Assembly: GCA_005406025.1 (NCBI GenBank)
Contig: BGZK01000852.1
Location: forward strand, 1 to 64,000
Reading direction: 5' to 3'
Source: Eumeta japonica
Taxonomy: Eukaryota; Arthropoda; Insecta; Lepidoptera; Psychidae
Length of the DNA stretch: 64,000 bases
Position numbers and translations under genes: made by a program. Positions 26,001 to 34,229 of this stretch are shown one piece after another (the stretch's first letter is position 1; every line of letters starts with the position of its first letter). Under the pieces are notes generated by a model that saw only the letters and a list, made by a program, of their open reading frames with translations, was not told the origin of the DNA and did not search any database.

Positions 26001-29000
26001 TCAATAAAACTTGATTATTATTCATTTTTTTAATTACTGCTGCAGTAATTGATACTTAAAAATCGATTGCATATGTGTTACTGCAGTTGTTTTAAAAAAA
26101 CCTGCAGTAACTGAAGTATCTCTGGTTGTATGGGTTTGTCTCTATTACTGCAAATGAATATAATTTTTTTTACCTATAAAAATAGAGCGTGTGTTAAACT
26201 GTAATCAAGTGTAAGATATAAAATGGGTAAAGTTAATAATAAAACAAAAGTTAGTAAAAAAAAAATAGGAAACCGAACAGAATGAAAAATTCAATATGCA
26301 ATTTTAAAAAAGAAGATGTGAAATTGGCTACAGCTGAGGCTTTAAGTGGGATGAAAGTTGCTGAAGTTGTTAGAAAATACAACATACCAGAATCAACAAT
26401 TAGAGCAAAAAAATTTGCTCTAATTGTTGATTAGAGCAAAAAAAAGCTGTTGATTCAACTCCAGAGTCTGGTACTGATTCTTCCACATTCATTGCTAAGT
26501 CTCCCAAGTCACAAAATTCGTCTACTTCTGTTTCTACAAGTCTAAATAACCAAGCTACTGATTCAACTCCAGAGTCTGGTACTGATTCTTCTACAATCAT
26601 TGCTAAGTCTCCCAAGTCACAAAATCCGTCTACTTCTGTTTCTACAAGTCTAAATAACCAAGCTACTGATTCAACTCCAGAGTCTGGTACTGATTCTTCT
26701 ACAATCATTGCTAAGTCTCCCAAGTCACAAAATCCGTCTACTTCTGTTTCTACAAGTCTAAATAACCAAGCTACTGATTCAACTCCAGAGTCTGGTACTG
26801 ATTCTTCTACAATCATTGCTAAGTCTCCCAAGTCACAAAATCCGTCTACTTCTGTTTCTACAAGTCTAAATAACCAAGCTACTGATTCAACTCCAGAGTC
26901 TGGTACTGATTCTTCTACAATCATTGCTAAATCTCCCAAGTCACAAAATCCGTCTACTTCTCTACAAGTCTAAATAACCAAGCTACTGATTCAACTCCAG
27001 AGTCTGGTACTGATTCTTCTACAATCATTGCTAAGTCTCCCAAGTCACAAAATCCGTCTACTTCTGTTTCTGCAAGTCTAAATAACAAGCTACTGATTCA
27101 ACTCCAGAGTCTGGTACTGATTCTTCTACAATCATTGCTAAATCTCCCAAGTCACAAAATCCGTCTACTTCTGTTTCTACAAGTCTAAATAACCAAGCTA
27201 CTGATTCAACTCGAGTCTGGTACTGATTCTTCTACAATCATTGCTAAGTCTCCCAAGTCACAAAATCCGTCTACTTCTGTTTCTACAAGTCTAAATAACC
27301 AAGCTACTGATTCAACTCCAGAGTCTGGTACTGATTCTTCTACAATCATTGCTAAGTCTCCCAAGTCACAAAATCCGTCTACTTCTGTTTCTACAAGTCT
27401 AAATAACCAAGCTACTAATTCAACTCCAGAGTCTGGTACTGATTCTTCTACAATCATTGCTAAATCTCCCAAGTCACAAAATCCGTCTACTTCTGTTTCT
27501 ACAAGTCTAAATAACCAAGCTACTGATTCAACTCCAGAGTCTGGTACTGATTCTTCTACAATCATTGCTAAATCTCCCAAGTCACAAAATCCGTCTACTT
27601 CTGTTTCTACAAGTCTAAATAACCAAGCTACTGATTCAACTCCAGAGTCTGGTACTGATTCTTCTACAATCATTGCTAAATCTCCCAAGTCACAAAATCC
27701 GTCTACTTCTGTTTCTACAAGTCTAAATAACCAAGCTACTGATTCAACTCCAGAGTCTGGTACTGATTCTTCTACTATCATCGCTAACTCTCTCCAATCA
27801 TAAATTCTAATTTCTGCTGCTTCAAACCTAAATATTCAAGCTACTGATTTAACTCCTGAATCTTCTGCATTATTGCCAAAACGACAGTTAATAGGCACAC
27901 AGTAATTGGATCATTTGCAGTAATTGGCACGCAGTAATAGGCGTAAGCTGCTTTGAGACCCGCAGTAATACATGCATCTGTACTTTCTTTTAAAACGCTT
28001 ATTATTTAAATAAAAAATTAATTTATTGCATAATTGAACTTTTTTCATGTTCAAAAATCTTCAATATAAAAAAAATTACTGGTTTCGTACAATGACTACA
28101 ATAAGAATTTTTTCAAAGTTAGACCTATATGAAAAACCGCAGTAATAGGCACATTTACCCTACTTTAAGTTTTATTTTGCGAATTTATTATTTAATTATT
28201 TTTGGCTATAAAATATAAATTTCAAAAGGATTTTCGAAAGGCACTTTCGAAAGTATTCTTTTGAAAATTGAAGAAAAAAAGCTATTGAATTTCTATTTCA
28301 TGGTATTTCAGCAATGTATAAAATGTGATAATTACCCTAGTATATCATTTCACATTACAAGCTTCATCAGTAAAAAACTTAATATACAACATTTAATAAA
28401 ACATTTTTGTTGTGGAAGAAAACTTATAATACCACATCATATAATAAAAAAATTATAATATATGGATCAAATCATTTTTTTTAATCGACGCCAGTTAACT
28501 AGCAATATTAAATTGTATTTTGAAATTGCACTATCTTAACTGAAATTATTGGAGACTTAAGGAAATAAGAATGAGTATGAGGACAAATTCGCCGTCAAAT
28601 TACTTCTTTAAAATCGAAACTGTCATGGCATTCTGTTTCAATAATCATGATTTACCCTATAACATTTCTGTCATAATGCAGTTTTCTCACCACATATTCA
28701 GATCAGAGCATGAAGTCCAATAACTAACTGATCTATTCAGTGAGAAGAAATAAATCATGTAAACAAGAATCGCAATCTTAAAACCTCGACATCGTCACGT
28801 GTTTCTTACGAAATGTCTTGGTAGTAACCGAGCAACTAATCATTTCCCATTGAAATGCGTTTTGTCGCATTCGATGAATAAAAGATTAATTTTGTTGTTA
28901 AAACTTAATGCTTTTACTTTTTTGAATTAAATGTGGTTTCTTAATTTTTTAATATTAATTTTCTAACTTTCATTCATAATATATAAATTATCAATATTAT

Positions 29001-29841
29001 ATATATAAATTACCAGCAAATCATGATGTGGTTGAAAGAAGAATCTGGGTTACAAAAAGTATGAATGTAATACTATTCTAATTAATATAAATTCAATAAA
29101 TGTGAGTAAAAATGTTAAGCTCCCATGTCTCGTATTTCATGTAATTTATTTCTTATCATTTATAGTACCTAGTACCTAGACCTATGATGGCATATGGAGA
29201 CCTTAGTTTGCAAGTTTCACTCCCATTTGTTTTATTCAAACTAATTTCTAAAAATTTGGTATTTTGTTTTTGGCATTATTACATACATAAAAAAATTGGC
29301 ATTTTGGCATTGGCATTTGGCAGAAACTTGGTATTTATTTCTAAAATCACCAGTGATTTTTGTGTTGAGCTAGACAAATAATATAATTTTTTTGTTATTC
29401 GATTTAAATACTAATTTATGTAATAATTTTTTTTCTGCTATAGAATAAAGGAAGAATTCACTGTCGCAGCACAAGAATACAGAGATGTCATATATTTGCT
29501 TTTTGGTTACAAAGTCGATAAAACTGGTCATAAAAATTATAGGTAATATATTTGTTTTGATAGACTAGTTTCAATTTTTATTTATCAAAAATAAGATCAC
29601 ACATTGTTTTCTATCACCTTTAAGGATATCGAGTATGTATGCAGAATCTGCTGAAGAATATCTCACCTTCACGGTTCACGACGAAGGAATAGAAATGGTA
29701 CATACAGATTATTCGGCCAACCTGGGAGATTTAGTTGAACTGCATTTACATCACCATCGTTCCATTCCATTGTTTCTTTGTGCACTCACCATGGATCTCT
29801 TCAATAAAACGACCATGCAGCAAGAAACTAACGATTGTTAA
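10898..29841 (+). CDS. Mad1: Mad1, spindle assembly checkpoint protein (14 coding exons)
   Basis: Fourteen exons join in phase into about 717 residues, almost the length of human MAD1 (718). Mad1 binds Mad2 at unattached kinetochores and templates its conversion to the Cdc20-inhibiting form; it also sits at nuclear pores in interphase. Visible parts: a basic bipartite nuclear-localisation-like stretch (KRKS...DKRKK, residues ~58-75); heptad-rich coiled coil (~103-545); Mad2-interaction motif KVLHLADNP (550-558), matching human KVLHMSLNP; RIK at 613-615 where human has the Bub1-binding RLK; and a C-terminal RWD-type domain from ~620 with YRISSMYAES and IPLFLCALTMDLF. Exons: 10898-11045(?), 11117-11274, 11357-11545, 13941-14099, 15777-15971, 17615-17797, 18047-18220, 19072-19214, 20784-20947, 21769-21905, 22243-22320, 22804-22913, 29444-29542, 29625-29841. 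The gene has no in-frame stops. The first exon join is the only uncertain one. Confidence 0.95.
11117..11274 (+). CDS. Mad1: Mad1 coding exon 2, basic NLS-like region (residues 50-102)
   Basis: It follows the acceptor TTGTTGCAG. It reads INNLIGTKRKSFDT, then PDKRKKTEPTPSVTPSSPW and EAKRLKIDLIAAKAQ. Two basic clusters about ten residues apart look like a bipartite nuclear localisation signal, and the SP/TP sites could be phosphorylated. Donor GTACTC, phase 0. Confidence 0.85.
11357..11545 (+). CDS. Mad1: Mad1 coding exon 3, coiled coil (residues 103-165)
   Basis: It starts IAKLEARVNHQHTIRKEMQ and ends EQDLKDELAE. It is strongly charged with heptad spacing. Acceptor TTTTCAAACAG, donor GTAATT, phase 0 at both ends. 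Confidence 0.92.
11800..12310 (-). pseudogene. Mariner-like transposase relic in Mad1 intron 3
   Basis: The minus strand starts MIFYDF at 12306. With frameshifts it then gives CTRWIPHN, LTEAQK, HKMMEIC, GTGDESEIYC and NPETKRKSAQW. These match mariner motifs in order: WVPHxLTE, then the first catalytic Asp in GDESWI, then YDPETKRQS. The DDE part after that is missing. It is truncated and non-functional. Confidence 0.75.
12446..13014. mobile_element. MITE with 55-80 bp imperfect terminal inverted repeats
   Basis: The left end (12446-12528, AAAGGGTTTAGCTAT...TATATTGTAGAGGGTACT) is mirrored by the right end (12961-13014, AGTACCCTCTACAATATAGG...CTAAACCCTTT). The left arm carries extra sequence. 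An internal 65-codon open frame (12545-12742) resembles nothing I know. It sits in Mad1 intron 3. Confidence 0.65.
13676..13835. repeat. Possible SINE-like fragment
   Basis: A moderately GC-richer patch (GGCCCAGTCTGGGTTGGAG ... CTCAGCCGCCACC) within an AT-rich intron resembles the head of tRNA-derived short repeats. No second copy is in the window, so this is a weak call. Confidence 0.25.
13941..14099 (+). CDS. Mad1: Mad1 coding exon 4, coiled coil (residues 166-218)
   Basis: It starts VQKTYSDNKLKWDKEKAEF and ends MERDMEELLQ. Acceptor CAATTTACAG, donor GTCAGT, phase 0 at both ends. The upstream intron (11546-13940) holds a mariner relic and a MITE. Confidence 0.92.
14597..15640 (-). pseudogene. 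DUF4817/HTH-type DDE transposase relic in Mad1 intron 4
   Basis: The minus strand frame starting at 15549 reads MHLIYGECRCNASAAARLY, then SLTNGGHFPNQ, ADDPSISVRGIEERTGIP and KSTAHRILQR, the N-terminal winged-helix region found in many insect transposases. After a frameshift it gives FCRTMLQKH, NPQFIQKILWSDESPF and TKNGYIN, which contains the first catalytic Asp of the DDE fold (compare ILFTDEATFTRNG). The remaining catalytic part is gone. The far end (TGGATGTCCCAGAACTCAAT at about 14600) is probably a terminus. Confidence 0.75.
15777..15971 (+). CDS. Mad1: Mad1 coding exon 5, coiled coil (residues 219-283)
   Basis: It starts AYQGAQSEVEMLKTEIAKL and ends YKDWQQQAK. Acceptor ATTTAACAG, donor GTGGAG, phase 0 at both ends. 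The preceding intron holds a DUF4817-type transposase relic. Confidence 0.92.
16216..16400 (+). repeat. Unclassified dispersed repeat B, copy 1
   Basis: It contains GCCGCTGTGAAG, TAGTCACGAA and TAAAATAGGAACGCGGGGG; the same blocks occur in the same order at 33676-33810. It lies in a Mad1 intron. Family unknown. Confidence 0.55.
16683..17010 (+). repeat. Dispersed GGCAAATGAGCATG repeat, copy 1
   Basis: It starts AGGCAAATGAGCATG, includes TTGCCGGCCTCTTAGGTAGG and ends with a TACACAAGGCGAGCCTACCC tail. Sister copies are at 20981-21172 and 52655-52830. I recognise this as a repeat type common in moth and butterfly genomes; its class is uncertain. It contains a perfect hairpin, CCCCACTGC/GCAGTGGGG (about 16733-16756). 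Confidence 0.6.
17615..17797 (+). CDS. Mad1: Mad1 coding exon 6, coiled coil (residues 284-344)
   Basis: It starts TAQKRLANMAEMEKEINRL and ends VQQELHDAK. Acceptor TAATATTACAG, donor GTACTC, phase 0 at both ends. An open frame on the opposite strand here is only a shadow. Confidence 0.92.
18047..18220 (+). CDS. Mad1: Mad1 coding exon 7 (residues 345-402)
   Basis: It starts VKVAQLEADLEEWVSVGRSR and ends QSQLAQLTE. EEWVSV matches the L..W....... region of the family. It is more GC-rich than neighbouring exons. Acceptor AATTTCAG, donor GTAATT. Confidence 0.92.
19072..19214 (+). CDS. Mad1: Mad1 coding exon 8 (residues 403-450)
   Basis: It starts EMATIKYERDKATTKLNDL and ends FQKRLLLVTRERDSYR, which matches the strongly conserved QKRLLLVTRERDSYR segment of Mad1 proteins. 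Donor GTATTT, phase 2. Confidence 0.95.
20784..20947 (+). CDS. Mad1: Mad1 coding exon 9 (residues 450-505)
   Basis: It starts RQQLDYYEKELTVT, continues with SLLAARVEQLEKALQGYRDL and ends NENNSK. Acceptor TTTTTACAG, donor GTAATT, phase 1. A dispersed repeat begins only about 33 bp past its donor. Confidence 0.93.
20981..21172 (+). repeat. Dispersed GGCAAATGAGCATG repeat, copy 2
   Basis: GGGGCAAATGAGCATGC...CGTCGCCGGCCTCTTGGGTAG...GAGTGGGCCACCGGGAC match copy 1 in order. It lies just inside the intron after Mad1 exon 9. Confidence 0.6.
21769..21905 (+). CDS. Mad1: Mad1 coding exon 10 (residues 505-550)
   Basis: It starts ALELLRVEVSKWRDEAESAR and ends QIERLIGASTK. Acceptor TTGCTTTTAG, donor GTGAAA. 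It ends exactly before the Mad2-interaction motif. Confidence 0.92.
22085..22148. repeat. Intronic 64-nt hairpin (26-nt arms) in Mad1 intron 10
   Basis: TAAGTTACAGTCAAGGAGTT...(12-nt loop)...AACTTCTTAACTGTAACTTA pairs over 26 nt with about two mismatches. The size and pairing resemble a small precursor hairpin, but a tiny MITE is equally possible. There is no expression evidence. Confidence 0.5.
22243..22320 (+). CDS. Mad1: Mad1 coding exon 11, Mad2-interaction motif (residues 551-576)
   Basis: The 26-residue exon starts VLHLADNPAEQAHKQ. Together with the final K of exon 10 it forms KVLHLADNP, the counterpart of the human Mad2-binding KVLHMSLNP. Acceptor CTTACCAG, donor GTACAT. Confidence 0.95.
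22804..22913 (+). CDS. Mad1: Mad1 coding exon 12 (residues 577-613)
   Basis: It starts IKRLKAVLSEGGSRRHTTEE and ends DSSKLKLQR. The arginine codon is split across the next intron and is the first residue of the RIK motif. The intron that follows is 6.5 kb and holds a complete 2.53-kb transposon. Confidence 0.93.
22960..23015. repeat. TA dinucleotide microsatellite
   Basis: An uninterrupted TA run of about 55 bp lies just after Mad1 exon 12. Likely polymorphic. Confidence 0.95.
23571..23838. mobile_element. MITE with ACATAAATTAAGTCACA-type ends
   Basis: The left end GGGGGACATAAATTAAGTCAC and the right end, whose reverse complement reads GGGCCATCCATAAATTACG, are inverted copies with adjoining C-runs. 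This terminal sequence type is a common MITE in insects. The target duplication is not clear. Confidence 0.6.
24381..24736. mobile_element. 356-bp MITE with CTAAAAAATTCCTG termini
   Basis: The perfect 14-bp inverted termini (24381-24394 and 24723-24736) continue as long imperfect arms that include CACTCATTAGTTTA on both sides. It has no coding potential and lies in Mad1 intron 12. Confidence 0.75.
26224..26444 (+). pseudogene. Pogo/CENP-B-type HTH fragment of the transposon
   Basis: ATG at 26223 opens MGKVNNKTKVSKKK, frameshifts, and resumes as a helix-turn-helix (LATAEALSGMKVAEVVRKYN, then IPESTIRAKK). The spacing is that of an HTH_psq domain, which binds DNA. The frame ends at a TAG created by a small inverted duplication at 26397-26443 (AGAGCAAAAAAA / TTTGCTCT / AGAGCAAAAAAAA). 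Without that insertion and one A the frame would enter the repeat array. Confidence 0.65.
26447..27870 (+). repeat. About 13 tandem copies of a 108-bp coding minisatellite
   Basis: Unit start TCTGGTACTGATTCTTCTAC recurs every 108 bp (for example about 26574, 26682, 26790, 26898). On the plus strand each unit encodes 36 residues rich in Ser and Thr (ATDSTPESGTDSST, IIAKSPKSQNPSTS, VSTSLNNQ). Copies are nearly identical, so amplification is recent. Three small deletions (near 26962, 27085 and 27208) break the frame. The last copy is diverged and ends SLQS-stop near 27803. The minus strand is also open because 108 is a multiple of three. Confidence 0.95.
28161..29443. other. 3' part of Mad1 intron 12, nothing recognised
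   Basis: AT-rich intronic DNA with no coding signal or terminal repeats that I can identify. Confidence 0.5.
29444..29542 (+). CDS. Mad1: Mad1 coding exon 13, start of C-terminal domain (residues 613-646)
   Basis: It reads (R)IKEEFTVAAQEYRDVIYLLF then GYKVDKTGHKNYR. This aligns with human RLKEVFQTK...EFRKACYTLTGYQID. Acceptor TTCTGCTATAG, donor GTAATA. Confidence 0.95.
29625..29841 (+). CDS. Mad1: Mad1 coding exon 14, end of RWD-type domain (residues 646-717)
   Basis: It starts RISSMYAESAEEYLTF, continues through NLGDLVELHLHHHRSIPLFL and ends NDC before TAA at 29839-29841. The SIPLFLCALTMDLF segment matches the conserved end of human MAD1. Confidence 0.97.
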
Positions 29842-29976
29842 ATGAATAAGTATTTTGGAAGGAACATAAGTGTTGTACTCGTAAACTTCTATATCATTTC
29901 TTACCGATATTTTAGATAAATAATAGTGTATAAGTTAAAAATAGATTAAACTCATTCTATCGAACTTGTCAAAAAA

Positions 29977-29989
29977 AATAAATAATAAA
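29977..29989 (+). terminator. Mad1 polyadenylation signals
   Basis: Two overlapping AATAAA hexamers (29977-29982 and 29984-29989) lie about 135-150 bp after the stop codon, a normal 3' UTR length for an insect gene. The cleavage site itself cannot be seen. Confidence 0.6.
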
Positions 29990-32900
29990 CCCATTTTTCT
30001 ATTTTTTTTTTTAATTATTCCTATGTAATGGTATAAAGGATTACATGGAACATTTCTGTTGGAACTATGAGTGTGAGTAGAACATAGTTAATATGTAATC
30101 ACTGACTGTTGTTAATGGATAAAGTATAAACTTTTTGAAAGTTGAACATTTTACTTCATAACTTGTCGTATAGACGTATTTTTATGCAATTAGAGTTAAA
30201 ATAAAAAAAGGCACATGTGCTTTATGTACTGATGGCAAATATTTATAAAACAAATCTTTACTTTCTCATAGCAAAGGAAGGCCAGCTGATTTTAGCGCAA
30301 TTGATAAATGTCTCATTAATTTTTTTGTTGTAGTCCATAAGGCTAAAAAAAATACAATGTTGACTTTGATGTAGAAAAGAAATGAAAATAGGTATTGATA
30401 TGAAATGAATAAATCAACAAAAAATTTAATCTAGTTCGAATCAGACTAGTGCTTAAAGAATATTGCATTAAAAAATGCTTAGAGAATATAACATTTGAAA
30501 ATAAGTTAGTTAAAAGGAATCATTAGTAATTAACAAATAAAGTGAATTGACCTTTTTTTTTTTATTTTCTGTGTCCCTAATCTATATAGACTTATATAGT
30601 CAGGGATTATTACAGATTGTTTGGTTTTAGCAAGTCAAAAACTGATGCGATTGAGAATTAGTGCTAAAAGAATCTAAAACTTTACCACAAATAAATGTGG
30701 GCACATGATCTCTGCACTAAAATTAAATTTTTTGAGTCAAAAACAATCAGTAGTGACTGAACAATATGAAATACATCATATTGTTTAGAGTTTAGAGGGA
30801 TAGGTAGGATATGTGTAAAAAAAATTGTGCAAATGAAGATGCCATACAGATCTATTTAGATCTATCAAAATCTATATAAATATTTCATCCATCAAGATAT
30901 TCGTCCTGGGAATTCCGAAACTTGTTTTATTCAAATTGTTTTTCGAAAATCTTTAAAAATATCTAAAGTTTTGGAAATCTTAAGTGTTCATAGAGGCAAG
31001 TTCAAAAAATTTTCACCCGTACATGGTTGTACATCACGGCCCATACTCATACTACATTACAAGTGTATATTTGCATTATATTTTTTTCATGTGATTTAAC
31101 CACAAAAGTATGAATTTAAGATTTTTTCTTTATTTGTTCTGTTCACTAGTCTATAAAAAATAGAAGATGCACACGCTCAAAAACGACCGCAGTAAATTAG
31201 TGCTAAAACAAATAGTTTTGCACTCATTGTATTCAGCGTTCAGGTAGTTTCGTTGTACCTTCTGTTATGACGTCGCAGTGTCCTGTTAAAAATGCAAAAA
31301 TAACACTTAAAAAGAGATGGTATTTCTCATTTTCGATAAGCAAAACTTTGTTTTTTTTTTGTAATAGGTGCTCAATCACGTATTATAATGAGTATTGGAT
31401 GAGTATTTTGAATTTCTTCATTTAAAGTAGCATCAAAAGCAGAGATATAAACCGACTTAAAAGAAATAGACCTAAGCAGCACCAGTCTCGTATCTCTTGC
31501 GTTATCACATTATTCGGTCCCTTAACAATAGAGACTTATATGAATGGAGTCGCCTTTTTTTATTAGATATTTTATTTATGTTTTGCGTTTGTTTGTACAT
31601 ATTTGAATTCGTTTTTTAACAAATTATGTATAGGTACTATGTTCCTCAAAAATATGTTGATGTTTATCGAATCATCATTTTATTTTAATATATAAATAAT
31701 AAGAACGTTTTATATTTCTATATTCTTACACCTTAGAAATTTTAAAGTTCTTTCATGTATATTTTCACTGATATTATAAATTAAGGGGTCATATTAACTT
31801 TAATATTATTAAAATATTAAGTGATTACTACATTAAGCTTTATTATGAAAAAAATATACTACAATTATTTTCTTACATTCAACTAAAAAACAATAACAGA
31901 CATTGAAAATAATAATAAAGCACTCTACTGATGTCTTGTTTAAAACCAACATGTGTAAATTGTAAAAAAGTAAGATATATTGTCTTTCAGTAAGCATTGT
32001 TACATAAAAATTAACCTTATGTTATGACATTTGGTTAAAACGTCAAATAAATAATCTTCCTTCCCTTCTTTTTTTTTTTGGCACTGTAAGCTGATATCGT
32101 AAAATGTAAGACAGAGACAAAGTGGTACATTTTGAGCTATTTTACGCCGTCGACTTAGCTCGCGACTGTGTATCTTTTATTTTTTATACGATAATTATTA
32201 ATTTATACAATAATTAAACGAATATATTCGTTTAATTATTGTATAATGTGATTATAAATACAAATCGTAAATTTGTATTTCACACAGAAAAGCATTAGCT
32301 ATTGTGGCACATTATTAAAATATTGTAATGGTTAAAATAATACTTATTTGAATTTCAGAAGTATTTCCCACTATTATCGTAATTAGCGCCCTCTGTAATA
32401 TGGTTAGCTAAACATTTTATGAGACTGAAATGTATCACGTACATGAACGCAGCACCAATAAAAGATGATTATTTCTAAAGGCTCAAGTGACAAAAAAAAA
32501 ATAACCTGCTGTTATATTTAAAATTTAATTTGCTGCAGAATATTTGATACGCGAGTAACTGTATAATGTCAAAAATTAGCTACTGAAATAGCGTTTCATG
32601 GTTTAACTGATATAATATGTAGTTTTAAGGGCAAATTTACATAGCATTCTAGTTTTTTTTTATTTATAATACAGGTCCAGCTTGACGGTGTTTAAAAATC
32701 AATATCTTTAACTACCAATAATATAAGGACTCAAATATATTGTTTTTTTATCATCTTTAGATATTTTTTTAGGCAGAGTTATGCTTGCGCCGTACCTATT
32801 TTACTTTGTAAGGAAGTAATCGTCGAAGAGACGATATCATTTTAATCTGAATCGCTGTTGTAGTTGTAAATTTCGTCCGGCCCAACATGTTTTGTATCAG

Positions 32901-33675
32901 TTAAATATGCAAAACATAATTGTCCATGACAGTCTTTCATGTACATTGGAAGATGTTGCCCTTCAAGGGTCTATTATAAAGAAAAGAAAAAGAGGGGATA
33001 TCTATTATAAATGCAATAAGCTTCGATACCTAAGCTACCTTCGACAACATAACTGGTTTTATTTTAAAATAAGGGTTTCCTTAGAAATAAGAAAATATTA
33101 AAAAAAAAAAAACTAAAGTATATTTGTATATTTTAAATAACTTATTTATTAATATACAATGAATGTGTAATAAATTATTTATTTATTAATTCGAAATATC
33201 TAAATATTATACCAAAGCAGGTTCTGGTCGAGCCCACTGTGTTATAGAAAGACGGCGCAACCTTTTGTTATTGACTGACGGCATCTGTTAGAAAAATATA
33301 ATTATGATAATATTTTTCATCTGCATACTAAATTTCAGATCTTAGAAAGTACTTGCGCGATTATCTATTTTGACTGACGCACTCGGTTACAAGATTTCCA
33401 TCACTGACGATCGTAAAACTTATTTTTAATTAACACACCGCTCGTAGATACGGATTTTAGAAGTAGTTGCGAGATAAATGGTTTTTTTTTTACAAAATTA
33501 ACGCCGTTTTTGCGCCAAACGCTAAAGAAACCGGGTAACTGATCTGCCATCAGTCATGCGGTTTCTTTTGCCCTTTTCCATTAATGTGACGTAATTTCAA
33601 AAAATCAGCATTTAGAAAATGCTTGCAGATTTTCGTCGCTCACCCTTTAGACTAAAAGTAGTTTTTCTTCTACGC
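29990..33675. other. AT-rich intergenic DNA
   Basis: No gene is recognised. It contains a 44-bp perfect palindrome (32203-32246), and short related phrases such as TTAGAAAGTACTTGCG recur between 33340 and 33640, suggesting decayed repeat DNA. Confidence 0.5.
32203..32246. repeat. Perfect 44-bp palindrome
   Basis: TTATACAATAATTAAACGAA|TATA|TTCGTTTAATTATTGTATAA reads the same on both strands with no spacer. A second weaker near-palindrome (AAATACAAATCG/TAAATTTGTATTT) follows 10 bp later. Confidence 0.9.
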
Positions 33676-33810
33676 GCATTTAAGTACAACACACGAAATT
33701 CTGCCGCTGTGAAGATAGTCACGAAATCGTTGCATTGAAGTAAAATAGGAACGCGGGGGAGAAGTGCGAAGGATCGGGGTGCGTTGAACTTGCGCATTGC
33801 ATCATCCACA
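33676..33810 (+). repeat. Unclassified dispersed repeat B, copy 2
   Basis: It shares GCCGCTGTGAAG, TAGTCACGAA and GTAAAATAGGAACGCGGGGG with copy 1 at 16216-16400. Confidence 0.55.
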
Positions 33811-34229
33811 ACTCAGAGCGGCAGAGTGTCGTGCTTTGTCCTTTATACTATTTATTACTGTATCATAACGCCTCTTATTGTTCCCGTCCAGATGTCAGGT
33901 GACCTCTTTCAAGGTTTTCTATTTCCACGACAGATCTTGCATGATCTTTCTTGCTTTGACTTTGTCCAAGTGGCTATCGGTATTATTATCATAAAGTTCT
34001 ATGTGCAAATTTAAATGTTCCCCGAACGAATTCGTTCTTGACTTTATCGTTAAAGAAGTATTCCACACCTCCATCCACTTATCCTCATTTCGGTTAAATG
34101 AATTTTGTGACATTTTATTTAAGACGATAACAAAATCTATTATCGATATCCGTCTATGTGGAGTCAATAAAAGAATACTTATCAGAGGTGATGTCAGATC
34201 TCGTTTACGTTATATTTTATCGATAATTA

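Larger units (their letters stand above)
25629..28160 (+). mobile_element. 2.53-kb TA-flanked transposon with internal 108-bp tandem repeats
   Basis: The left end GGGTAAATGTGGGTATTACT is mirrored by the right end, whose reverse complement is GGGTAAATGTGCCTATTACT; about 29 bp match. Both ends are flanked by TA, the target of Tc1/mariner/pogo elements. Inside, 26311-26408 encodes a helix-turn-helix of the pipsqueak/CENP-B kind (KKEDVKLATAEALSGMKVAE, then VVRKYNIPESTIRAKK), as at the N-terminus of pogo-type transposases. A tandem array follows at 26447-27870. No DDE domain is seen. Several GCAGTAA/TTACTGC motifs lie near both ends. It lies wholly inside Mad1 intron 12. Confidence 0.85.

Noticed and set aside
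26400..27781. Two minus-strand open frames of 179 and 191 codons made of repeats of PDSGVESVAWLFRLVETE
   Set aside because: They are the antisense of the 108-bp tandem array. Both strands stay open because 108 is divisible by three; the plus-strand reading continues an HTH domain and ends at a stop, so it is the more credible sense.
26447..27870. Regular repeats resembling a CRISPR array
   Set aside because: Units are contiguous 108-bp copies without unique spacers, and the genome is eukaryotic.
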